DNA of 64,000 bases from Pseudoalteromonas luteoviolacea B = ATCC 29581 (GTDB lineage: Bacteria > Pseudomonadota > Gammaproteobacteria > Enterobacterales > Alteromonadaceae), in the NCBI GenBank assembly GCA_000333235.1, contig CAPN01000016.1, positions 186,001 to 250,000 of the forward strand, read 5' to 3'. Position 1 is the first letter of the stretch; each line of letters starts with the position of its first letter. The position numbers and the translations under genes were made by a program. Below, piece after piece: positions 18,376 to 26,334 of this stretch. Below the pieces are notes generated by a model that saw only the letters and a program-made list of their open reading frames with translations, made no database searches and was not told the origin of the DNA.

Positions 18376-19632
18376 TTATTTCACAGCGTGCCAAGCTAAG
18401 CCGAGCAGCTTGTCTTCAGCGTCATCTACTACACCATCTGATTCAGCTACTTCAAGTAAAAACTTCATGAGCAACTCTCTTTCAGCGTTACTAACAGTAA
18501 GTTGCGAAAGGTATTCAACGATGCCATCAATCGAGCCACCTTCTAGCATATTTTTAAGCTCTTTGGCTTTAGATATTGCCTGATCAGTAATTTCTTTTGA
18601 AGATGAGTTATGGTGCTTTGTTATGAAATTAAATATTTTATTTTTTTCCTCATCTGAAAATTCGCCATCAATTCCAGACATGAACATAGCGAATGCTGTG
18701 AATGCTATTACACTTTCTTTGTTTGGCACTACGTCTTTTTCATTCTCTAGGGTTGTTAGCTTATTTCTGTATGCAAAAATAGCGTTAGCAAAATCAACAT
18801 GGTTGTGGTCGTTTGAAAAATGGATATCAAACTTTTCATCGCCCACTTTTAAATTCATTACCCCCTGTATAGTTATTGCTCTTTTAGGGTTGTCTTTGAA
18901 TCGCTGATCCTTCCCGCCTTTTTTATTGACGTACTGCCAAGTTTCTCCCACTAAGTTCGCATCGCTAGCAATTGGAAATGAACTTGTAAATTTAGTTCTA
19001 TGAATTGAAACAGATACATCTTTATATTCGTACTCTTCAAAGCCATCCCCAAATTTAATACGGACTTTATCTGGCATAAAATAAACTGTGCAGTCACTAA
19101 GTTTTATACTTGGAAAGTTAATTTCAGAATTTATACCATCGATTTGAGATTCAGAGTAAGACGCTGGCTCAGTCGAAACAGATGAACTCGCTCCAGAAGT
19201 GTACTTAACATCCTTTGAAACTGTTTCAGAAATAATTTCAATTAATTCTTCTGTATTGTATGACTTAGAAATATTGTTAAAGGCTTCTGCTATCTCTTCA
19301 GGCATACTGTATTTGAGGCTTGGAGGGTTTTTCAGGCTTGTATAAAACTCTTTAATACTTTTTGCCACAGTCTGATTTTTGTAATCCAAAAAGAATCCAA
19401 TGGGAATGGCAACAAAAAAGGCCAGTGAAGCTGATATACCTAAAGAATCTTTCCAGTTATTATCAGAAAAAAACCACAGCCCTAAAAAGCCCACGACAAT
19501 TGTTATTACTGGTAAGGCGTAAGAGAAAATAAGCCTTTCAGAAAACTCATCAATAAAATCTGTCAGTGTTTCAAATTCACTTGAAGTCTTATTCTCGTAA
19601 CCGCCAGATTTAATTATTACTTCATAATCCAT
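18376..19632 (-). CDS. Membrane protein with C-terminal TerB-like domain
   Basis: 418 residues. Two membrane segments lie at ~38-56 and ~64-82. A central beta-rich domain spans ~170-280. The C-terminal ~110 residues hold two acidic motifs, GIDGEFSDEE and ESDGVVDDAED, which match the duplicated metal-binding helices of TerB-like domains. TerB-type proteins occur in tellurite, phage and stress-response modules as membrane-associated metal sensors or scaffolds. It starts 10 bp after the end of the next membrane gene, so the two form an operon. The function is inferred only from the domain type. Confidence 0.65.
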   Translation of the reverse strand: MDYEVIIKSGGYENKTSSEFETLTDFIDEFSERLIFSYALPVITIVVGFLGLWFFSDNNWKDSLGISASLAFFVAIPIGFFLDYKNQTVAKSIKEFYTSLKNPPSLKYSMPEEIAEAFNNISKSYNTEELIEIISETVSKDVKYTSGASSSVSTEPASYSESQIDGINSEINFPSIKLSDCTVYFMPDKVRIKFGDGFEEYEYKDVSVSIHRTKFTSSFPIASDANLVGETWQYVNKKGGKDQRFKDNPKRAITIQGVMNLKVGDEKFDIHFSNDHNHVDFANAIFAYRNKLTTLENEKDVVPNKESVIAFTAFAMFMSGIDGEFSDEEKNKIFNFITKHHNSSSKEITDQAISKAKELKNMLEGGSIDGIVEYLSQLTVSNAERELLMKFLLEVAESDGVVDDAEDKLLGLAWHAVK

Positions 19633-19642
19633 GTCGTTGTCC

Positions 19643-20374
19643 TTACTTCTTTAAACCATTTCTAATATTACTTACACCTGATACACCTCGTTTACTGATC
19701 ATATCGGGTGAAAAAAATCTACCTTCTTTATTTACAACAAGTCTTGCAATTATGGGAGTAGCTACCATTGCAAAAATCATTGCTAATGCACGGTTTTGCC
19801 TCCTTTGCTTTGCGTTCTTTCCGCTTGGATTAAGGATATTTAAAATGGCTAATATGAATAATACCCCCCATGTAACTTTCGTGATCAGTACGATAGGCAT
19901 CATCAGTCTTACACCGCCTTGCCATGACTTTTGAGCAGCTAGGTATATTAGAATTAATGATGGTAATGTAAGCAATATTAGTTTCAACTCTTCCATAACC
20001 GGAATAAAGTTAAATATAAACAGCATTGCTACTGGTACTGCTAAAATTCCGAAAGAGTAACCTAAATCGTCAAAATCTAGAAAGATAACAGTCTTTCGCA
20101 TTGCTCCTGCAATAGTTCCAATGATCACAATCGTAAGTAATATGGAGCCATACAATTTAGCATTGTCTTTCTGTTTTATATTGCTATTAGGATCTGAAAT
20201 GATGTCTTTAGCTTTCTCATCTATTGGAATTGGGGGGGCGGTAACTTGCTCTTGTTTCTCGGTAGAAGAGTCATTTGCTTGAACAGAGTCATACGCATAT
20301 ACGAGTGAGTTGAAGCAAAAAAATCCTATTAAAATTAAACTTATTATTTTTTTCACAATCCGATACCTCATCAT
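19643..20374 (-). CDS. Unknown multi-pass membrane protein
   Basis: 243 residues. An N-terminal hydrophobic stretch (~9-27) looks like a signal peptide or anchor. It is followed by a polar segment (~30-72) and four or five membrane helices between residues 73 and 215, and a basic tail. I recognise no family. It is upstream of, and close to, the TerB-like gene on the same strand; together they may form an envelope-located unit. An operator palindrome lies 160 bp upstream. Confidence 0.6.
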   Translation of the reverse strand: MMRYRIVKKIISLILIGFFCFNSLVYAYDSVQANDSSTEKQEQVTAPPIPIDEKAKDIISDPNSNIKQKDNAKLYGSILLTIVIIGTIAGAMRKTVIFLDFDDLGYSFGILAVPVAMLFIFNFIPVMEELKLILLTLPSLILIYLAAQKSWQGGVRLMMPIVLITKVTWGVLFILAILNILNPSGKNAKQRRQNRALAMIFAMVATPIIARLVVNKEGRFFSPDMISKRGVSGVSNIRNGLKK

Positions 20375-20690
20375 CCTTGGATTTATTTATGAAAAAATAT
20401 ATATGAATTTCCGTGTCTTATAAATAGGATGACCCAATTTTTATTTGTTGAGGCGCGTTTATAACTCATCAATGATTGAAATGACTCAGTAATCAATAGT
20501 CATTTTTAATGCAACTATAGCAAGCTATTTAATGTTACATGGTAACTATAAATTAACAATCAGTCCGATATAGATTCTTACTCCCATTCATCAACTGGAC
20601 GCGTTCTCATTCCCGTGCTTAAACTTTGATAGATTATCAGGTTTCAGGTGGGCATCATCAAAACAAATAAACGCATCCAACTATCCTTAG
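20375..20690. other. Intergenic region with one operator, no gene seen
   Basis: This 316-bp stretch contains the palindrome at 20534-20546 and otherwise A/T-rich DNA. A minus-strand fragment near 20580-20640 could encode a short C-terminal peptide ending RPVDEWE, but its frame is interrupted upstream by a stop codon, so I regard it as a possible gene remnant only. Confidence 0.5.
20534..20546. promoter_or_regulatory. Island operator palindrome 3
   Basis: GTTACATGGTAAC is a full match to the island consensus and identical to the copy at 32201. It is in the upstream region of the multi-pass membrane protein gene. Confidence 0.6.
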
Positions 20691-20876
20691 CTAAGCCACT
20701 TCTAGTTCATGTTCTATACAGCTAAACAAGTAATACTCTGCAATCTCTGCACTACCAAATACGGTTTCTATACGGTTTTTCGCAATTAGCCTAAACTCAG
20801 GATAATCATACATATGCAGCCCATTGAGCCAAGTTTCAACAAGAATTTTGGGTGGGAATTTATGCTTCCATTCCAT
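20691..20876 (-). CDS. Unknown small protein, 61 aa
   Basis: 61 residues with an aromatic-rich N-terminus (MEWKHKFPP) and an acidic helical C-terminus. No family is recognised. AAAAGGAATGAAATC before the ATG is a plausible ribosome binding site. It is divergent from umuD with about 110 bp up to the SOS box. It may be a real small gene but support is limited. Confidence 0.45.
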   Translation of the reverse strand: MEWKHKFPPKILVETWLNGLHMYDYPEFRLIAKNRIETVFGSAEIAEYYLFSCIEHELEVA

Positions 20877-20987
20877 GATTTCATTCCTTTTAAATCAAAC
20901 AAGAGTAATGATAGACAAAACTCTAGAACTTTCAATTTTTAGAGAACGATTCAAATTTTCTTCATAAATTGCTAAAAAGAAATTAAA

Positions 20988-21003
20988 CTGTATGTATATA
21001 CAG
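20988..21003. promoter_or_regulatory. LexA (SOS) box of umuDC
   Basis: CTGTATGTATATACAG is a perfect CTGT-N8-ACAG LexA site with an A/T-rich alternating core, very close to the E. coli consensus. It ends 16 bp before the umuD start, so umuDC should be repressed by the host LexA and induced by DNA damage. No lexA gene is present in the island. Confidence 0.92.
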
Positions 21004-21019
21004 TTTAATTTAAAGTTTT

Positions 21020-21433
21020 ATGAAAGTTATTCCAATCTACATTGAAGCTGGAATCACTGGCTTTGAGTCTCCAGCGGCAGAATATAAAGAGCTAGGGTTA
21101 TCTTTAGATGACCTTTTGATCCAGCACCCTAATGCTACCTTCATAGGCGTAGCAAATGGTGAGTCTATGAGAAACGTTGGCATTTTTGACGGAGATCTTC
21201 TTATCGTTGATAGAGCCGAAGCTACCAAACATGGTGATATTATCGTTGCCAATTTCAACGGTAATTTTGTCTGCAAAATCTTAGATAAAAAAAGAAAAGA
21301 ACTGTTATCAGCTTCTCCTGATTACAAAGCTGTTGCAATTTCAGAAGCCGATGTCTTTCAAATAGAGGGAGTTGTAACTCGTTCAATAAGACTTCATAGA
21401 AAAACCAAAGAGCTATTAACGTGTTTGCATTAG
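21020..21433 (+). CDS. umuD: UmuD-like DNA polymerase V accessory protein
   Basis: 137 residues of the S24 peptidase family. Ser49 (in NGESM) and Lys86 (in FVCKIL) align with the catalytic dyad Ser60/Lys97 of E. coli UmuD with the same 37-residue spacing. Activated UmuD cleaves itself on the RecA filament and the shorter form joins UmuC. The cleavage site would fall at Thr14-Gly15 (TGFESPAAEY) instead of the usual Cys-Gly or Ala-Gly, and the N-terminal arm is about ten residues shorter than in E. coli. It overlaps umuC by 13 bp and is preceded by a LexA box. Confidence 0.9.
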   Translation: MKVIPIYIEAGITGFESPAAEYKELGLSLDDLLIQHPNATFIGVANGESMRNVGIFDGDLLIVDRAEATKHGDIIVANFNGNFVCKILDKKRKELLSASPDYKAVAISEADVFQIEGVVTRSIRLHRKTKELLTCLH

Positions 21434-22677
21434 TAGATGCTGTTGCTTTCTATGCGTCAGCGGAAAAGGTATTTGATCCAAGCATTCGGAGTAGACCTGT
21501 CGTTGTTCTTACAAACAACGATGGATGTATTTGCGCTGTTTCGCCTGAGGCCAGAAAGCTAGATATTCCCAAGTTTGAGCCTTACTTCAAGCTAAAAAAC
21601 TATCTAAACCAGCACAACGTGGTTGTGCGCTCTTCTAATTATGAGCTTTATGCAGACTTGAGCAGTCGTATGATGAACACTATTGCTAGATTCTGTGACA
21701 ACCAACACATTTACTCGATTGATGAGTCATTTCTTCAATTCACAGGCTTTAAGTCGATTGTCAACGATTGGCATCAATATGGACAAGATATACGTTTGAC
21801 AGTTTGGCGTGAAACTAAATTGCCAGTAGGTGTGGGCTTCGGTATTACGCCTACTTTAGCAAAAGCTGCTAATCATGCAGCAAAAAAACTGAGTGGCTTT
21901 AATGGGGTGGCAGTTATTGATGACAAACTATCTGCAAAGGCTATTTTGCAGCGAATGAGCGTCACCGATGTCTGGGGAATTGGTAGCCGATTAGGTAAAA
22001 AGCTAAACTTAATGCATATCAATACTGCTTGGGATTTAGCACAACAATGTCCAAAGTATATGCGTAAACAATTTTCTGTTGTAGTAGAGCGAACAATAGA
22101 AGAGCTTAATGGCAAGACTTGTCTTGCTTGGGATGAAATAAAACAAGACAAACAAGAGATTTTCAGCACTCGCAGTTTTGGTGAACGTGTTACCAACATT
22201 AATGACTTAAAAGCTGCTTTAGTAACTCACAGCAGCATTGTAAGTCGAAAGCTAAGACAACAAGCGTCATTGACAAAAAGGCTTGTTATATTCGCTCATA
22301 GCTCAATTCATGAAGACAGCTTCTATAAACGCAGTTTTCTATATGACTTTCCTGTCGCAACTAGTGATAGTCGAGTTATTGCAAACGCGGTGAGCGAAGT
22401 ACTTCCTCAAATTTTTTCAGCCAATGTTCGATTTTATAAGGCCGGAATTGGTGCAATTGACTTAATTTCCGAAAAATACATCCAAGAAGATTTATTTAGT
22501 CCATGTCGAGACAATAAACCTCTAATGACCAGCATGGATAAAATTAATAAGCGATTTGGCACAGGAACGGTCAGGTTAGCCTCCGAACAACAGAGCAACC
22601 GTTGGGCGATGAAGCGTGACTTCCTTAGCGCCCGTTACACCACCAGATGGAGTGATATACCTATCATTAGTTGCTGA
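21421..22677 (+). CDS. umuC: UmuC, translesion DNA polymerase V catalytic subunit
   Basis: 418 residues, a normal UmuC length. The Y-family active-site residues are all present: Asp6, Asp101 and Glu102 (SIDES), and the steric-gate Tyr11 (FYAS). NNDGC at residues 32-36 and SSNYELYAD are further signatures. It copies damaged DNA in complex with cleaved UmuD. The start is a GTG inside the end of umuD, giving translational coupling. Because the island destroys the host dinB, this may be an important Y-family polymerase in the cell unless others exist elsewhere. Confidence 0.95.
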   Translation: MFALVDAVAFYASAEKVFDPSIRSRPVVVLTNNDGCICAVSPEARKLDIPKFEPYFKLKNYLNQHNVVVRSSNYELYADLSSRMMNTIARFCDNQHIYSIDESFLQFTGFKSIVNDWHQYGQDIRLTVWRETKLPVGVGFGITPTLAKAANHAAKKLSGFNGVAVIDDKLSAKAILQRMSVTDVWGIGSRLGKKLNLMHINTAWDLAQQCPKYMRKQFSVVVERTIEELNGKTCLAWDEIKQDKQEIFSTRSFGERVTNINDLKAALVTHSSIVSRKLRQQASLTKRLVIFAHSSIHEDSFYKRSFLYDFPVATSDSRVIANAVSEVLPQIFSANVRFYKAGIGAIDLISEKYIQEDLFSPCRDNKPLMTSMDKINKRFGTGTVRLASEQQSNRWAMKRDFLSARYTTRWSDIPIISC

Positions 22678-22708
22678 TTGTGTGGCTATTAAAATAAGAA
22701 ATTGTTTA

Positions 22709-23989
22709 TCAATTTATCTCAAATTTAATTTGTGGAAATTTAGTGGAAATCTTATCCATAAAACGTTGAATATTGCCGATCCCCCAATTTCTTGCAACAT
22801 AATAACCTTTGTTATTATATGTGAGTTCGGCTTCATCATTAGTACGATATTTACGATACTTAATTTCTGTTTCGGTAAACTCATCTGGTTGTTTTAGTAA
22901 TTGGAATGAGCAGCTTTTATCTTGTCGAAGAAAATTAAATATTTCATCATTTATCAGCCCCTTTTCTTCAATAAGCTTTACAGTCGAATAACCTAAATCA
23001 GACTTTTTGATGTTCTGAACGGTCAATTCATTGTCAAAATATATATTTAATAAACTTCTATCTTTAGTCGTTCCTGAAATGCTATCTAAAGCAGAGCTAA
23101 TGTTATCCCTAGTATCCTTATCTTGATCTGGATCTGAACTAATCGCATAAAGCGCAGACAATATTAACTTCTGATTTTTATCCCAAAAACGAGTTAGTAG
23201 CTCTCTTTCTTCATTGCCTATCGCCATGATCAAACCTTGTTTATGCTCTTCATCTTCTTCACTTTGAGTCGGTTGGCTCAACGTTTGAAGGTATTCGTTA
23301 ATAATTGTTCGAGTCTTATCTGTTATGTCTTTGTTTAGTATCGGTTCTAACAAGTAATCAACAAGGTTCTGATAATTTGTTTGAATAAATTGCTTACATG
23401 AACACTCTGGCTCTTCCAAATCACTTAATTCAATACCTGACAATGGTGTTAGAAATACATATAGATTTATACAGTTTTCGCCTTTTCTACTTTCATAGTA
23501 ATCGAAATACTTAGTCGTTTGATCGCTATGCTCTTTAGTCGTGACTTTGTTCTCAATAATAATGCGAAGTTTTTTTGCCGTGTCAAAGTAAACTATTTCT
23601 GCCTCAATCAATATGTCCACTCGCCCGACAGATTGAATACTCTTTTCGGTGTAAGTCTGTAAATCTTTGACAGTAAGGTCACCAGTGATAATTGAATCAA
23701 ATAGTGCCTTATGTGGCTCAGCTTGAGGTGCTAATGAAGACAGCACTATGATTTCTAGAAATTTTTTGAAAGGATAGTCACCTAAGTTATGGCTTTCTTG
23801 GTTTCCAAGTAACCAAGCGATAAAATTACTATGTGCCAACTCTTTTCTGCTAATGCCAAATATTTCCCCTAACGACTTAGTTCCGTAGTACTTTTCTAGA
23901 CGTTGAGAAACGACATCATTTTTGAATTTAATGATTTCATTTCTTATTTGATCAATTGTCAAATTGCTGAAATCTATGAGTTCTTCCAT
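22709..23989 (-). CDS. PD-(D/E)XK nuclease-superfamily protein
   Basis: 426 residues. The N-terminal half holds a recognisable nuclease core of the PDDEXK_4 type: RKELAHSNFIAWLL (residues ~48-61), GRVDILIE with Asp125, and RIIIENK with Glu146 and Lys148, followed by Gln157. The C-terminal ~200 residues are unrecognised and probably recognise a target or partner. It is the last gene of the chaperone operon, starting 30 bp after the J-like gene. Members of this fold act in restriction, DNA repair and phage defence. A role as the effector of the operon is inference from position; it could also be an independent gene. Confidence 0.75.
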   Translation of the reverse strand: MEELIDFSNLTIDQIRNEIIKFKNDVVSQRLEKYYGTKSLGEIFGISRKELAHSNFIAWLLGNQESHNLGDYPFKKFLEIIVLSSLAPQAEPHKALFDSIITGDLTVKDLQTYTEKSIQSVGRVDILIEAEIVYFDTAKKLRIIIENKVTTKEHSDQTTKYFDYYESRKGENCINLYVFLTPLSGIELSDLEEPECSCKQFIQTNYQNLVDYLLEPILNKDITDKTRTIINEYLQTLSQPTQSEEDEEHKQGLIMAIGNEERELLTRFWDKNQKLILSALYAISSDPDQDKDTRDNISSALDSISGTTKDRSLLNIYFDNELTVQNIKKSDLGYSTVKLIEEKGLINDEIFNFLRQDKSCSFQLLKQPDEFTETEIKYRKYRTNDEAELTYNNKGYYVARNWGIGNIQRFMDKISTKFPQIKFEIN

Positions 23990-24019
23990 ACTTCAATGCT
24001 CATATGTTATAAATTTCGC

Positions 24020-25687
24020 TTATGCTAGCAAATCACTCAAACACCTCGCTTGAGGGTCTTTAAACATCATTCTTATGAGTTGTTCTAATAAGTGAGCATT
24101 TGGTGTGTCTATGTATGACATTGAAGAATATGTCTTCTTATCATTTTTACAACCAATAACAAAACTACCTTGTGCAGACCAAATTTTAACATCACTCCAT
24201 GTCAGCTTAATTCTTTCATTTGAACCAAAAAGTTTATGTTTTGTCAATGTAACTCCATTATCTGTTATCTGAGCATCACCAAATCTAAGAGTATTATTAC
24301 TTTCTAGAGATATTAATATATCTGTCAAGAGTCTAACACACACGGCTTTCCAAATTTTATCTAAAAATCCTATGTAGACTTTCTCTTTTTTAGTTTCAAC
24401 AACACTTTCGGAGGCATCATCACCAAATGCTAATGTATAAGTAGTGCCTGTTGGAATTCCATTTACAGAATGTTTAACAGCCCCCCATCGAATCCTTGTT
24501 ATTGAATCTAAGGGATATAACTTGTTTCCCCAACGCACGCCATTGCTGGAAATTTCTAAAACATCTTTAAATACCGCTCCAATCTCTGCTCTAAAGGCAA
24601 TATCCCGTTCCCACTGAGCTTGAGTTTCTTTGTTCTTAGTGACCGTATCATTTCGTTGTTGAAATAAATCTTCAAGTACATCTGCGTCATCATTAACTTT
24701 TTCAAATAGTTCAGGTAATTCTGAAAATAATTCTTGAAGTAAAGCTGTAATGGTCTGCGAATATTCAAATAATCCATAATTATTAGCTAAATCAATTCCC
24801 AAACTCCTGATTGCGCGAGCTACATCATTACTATCTTCATGTTCTATTCCCTGTGACATAAAGCTAACTTGGATAGGTTGCGCTACGGCATCCCAATTTC
24901 TGGCCATTTCAGCCAACTTCTCAATTAGAGTAGGTAATTGCTCAGGCCTTTCATTCGCAACATCGCCAATATAATCAATTAAAGTTTCAATCTCTTGACC
25001 TGATTTCTGCAAGAAAGCTCTAGTCTTTACTTGGTAGCTGTCTACAACCTCAATAATAAGCTCACTTGGATGTTTGCTTCCATTGTTGGTTACGGCATCA
25101 ATTGATGAAGTGAAATAAGTGATTAACTTATCTGTAGGCATTGAATCTAAAGAATTACTCAAGATTTGCTTATATTGTCTTCGAAGGTTAGATAATTCTG
25201 ATTCAATGTATTCATAATCTGTCGCATCAGGAAACCTCGACACATTTCGATCCTCATTAACATCACGAATAATATCGTTTAGATCTAAAGAGTGATACGT
25301 ATCGTCAATTAGCTGATACAGATGAATGAACTCTGATTCAGAAACGCCTCCTAAGTTTGTTAACTCAATTGAAGCCATTAAAAGATTAAGCTTGGCTAAA
25401 GGTGGCACTCCAGTCACATCTATTAAACCAAGAGGGGTATTATTTAGAATTTCCAAATATTCCTTAACCTTTCTAGGTGACAGGCCGGGAAACCAACTAA
25501 GTTCGGGAGCTAATCTAGTCCTTGGGTTAGTTAATTCTGATTTGGCTTTATTACAAACTTCATCATCTAGCTCTAAAGACAATTCTTCGGCAGCATCAAT
25601 AATAGATGTTCTATGATCTCTAGGAGTTACACCCAATATAAAAAATGGATTGTTGGATAAAAATGACCTGTCTAATGTGGGTAACAT
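24020..25687 (-). CDS. Degenerate J-domain-like protein with tandem PH-like domains
   Basis: 555 residues. Residues ~12-70 (NPFFILGVTPRD and following helices) resemble the start of a J domain, but the HPD tripeptide that stimulates Hsp70 ATPase is absent. A long helical middle (~90-370) follows. The C-terminal ~190 residues contain two similar beta-rich units with RWGNKLYPLDSITRIRWG and KLTWSDVKIWSAQGSF, which look like tandem bacterial PH-like domains. It sits directly in the Hsp70 operon, so a co-chaperone or adaptor role is likely. The J-like relationship is my reading of the sequence and is uncertain. Confidence 0.6.
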   Translation of the reverse strand: MLPTLDRSFLSNNPFFILGVTPRDHRTSIIDAAEELSLELDDEVCNKAKSELTNPRTRLAPELSWFPGLSPRKVKEYLEILNNTPLGLIDVTGVPPLAKLNLLMASIELTNLGGVSESEFIHLYQLIDDTYHSLDLNDIIRDVNEDRNVSRFPDATDYEYIESELSNLRRQYKQILSNSLDSMPTDKLITYFTSSIDAVTNNGSKHPSELIIEVVDSYQVKTRAFLQKSGQEIETLIDYIGDVANERPEQLPTLIEKLAEMARNWDAVAQPIQVSFMSQGIEHEDSNDVARAIRSLGIDLANNYGLFEYSQTITALLQELFSELPELFEKVNDDADVLEDLFQQRNDTVTKNKETQAQWERDIAFRAEIGAVFKDVLEISSNGVRWGNKLYPLDSITRIRWGAVKHSVNGIPTGTTYTLAFGDDASESVVETKKEKVYIGFLDKIWKAVCVRLLTDILISLESNNTLRFGDAQITDNGVTLTKHKLFGSNERIKLTWSDVKIWSAQGSFVIGCKNDKKTYSSMSYIDTPNAHLLEQLIRMMFKDPQARCLSDLLA

Positions 25688-25711
25688 AAAATTATTCCTT
25701 TAAAATACGAC

Positions 25712-26332
25712 CTAATTAAATCGATTTCTGCCTTCAGCTCTTATAGTGGCTCTATAATCATCTATATATCGTTTTGCGGAACTCATAGAGCTTGTCCGAT
25801 AACGATATTCAGAGCAGCGAGCGTTGTAGTCACCGACATAATTGTTGTATAAATCCACCTGATATTGAGAATTGTTGTTGACTAAGTTTTCAGCCGCTTC
25901 AAGTCTAATACTTTCTGCTAGGCAATATCTTATTTGTGATGTGCTAAGCACCTGATTTTTACCGACTGGGGGCTTAGTTTCACTTGGTCGAGAAGAACTG
26001 CTTGAACTACTACTATTTGAATAAGAACTCGTATTTGTCCGTTTGCTAGAAGAACTATTATTTTGACCAATTAAATATAAAACAAACACAATACCTAATA
26101 CCCACCAAACCCAATTATAATTTCCTGTATTTTCATTGGGGCTTTGATACACTTTGGCATTACTTTTTGGCGATGGTGTGTCTTGAGAAGAGGAAGTAGA
26201 TTGAGCTTTATCACAATTATGTTCTTGTGCATTTTGTGTATTTTTACTTTTGTGATTAGCGATAAATGAGTCTATATCAACATAAAGCGAATCAAGACCG
26301 CTAAATCCTTTTCCGTAACTCAATTTTTTCAT
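25712..26332 (-). CDS. Single-pass membrane protein of the chaperone operon
   Basis: 206 residues: polar N-terminal part (~1-75), one membrane helix (VWWVLGIVFVLYLIG, ~76-91), a Ser-rich low-complexity linker (~93-120) and a C-terminal helical domain (~125-205) with two Cys residues. No family is recognised. It begins two bases after the AAA+ gene ends, so it is co-translated with it. It could anchor the chaperone complex at the inner membrane, with the C-terminal domain possibly in the periplasm. Confidence 0.6.
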   Translation of the reverse strand: MKKLSYGKGFSGLDSLYVDIDSFIANHKSKNTQNAQEHNCDKAQSTSSSQDTPSPKSNAKVYQSPNENTGNYNWVWWVLGIVFVLYLIGQNNSSSSKRTNTSSYSNSSSSSSSSRPSETKPPVGKNQVLSTSQIRYCLAESIRLEAAENLVNNNSQYQVDLYNNYVGDYNARCSEYRYRTSSMSSAKRYIDDYRATIRAEGRNRFN

Positions 26333-26334
26333 TT

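Noticed and set aside
20580..20640. Possible C-terminal peptide ending RPVDEWE on the minus strand
   Set aside because: The frame is closed by a stop codon a few codons upstream and has no start; at most a gene remnant.
21020..21433. The S24 protein as a LexA or phage repressor
   Set aside because: No helix-turn-helix N-terminus; direct overlap with umuC identifies it as UmuD.
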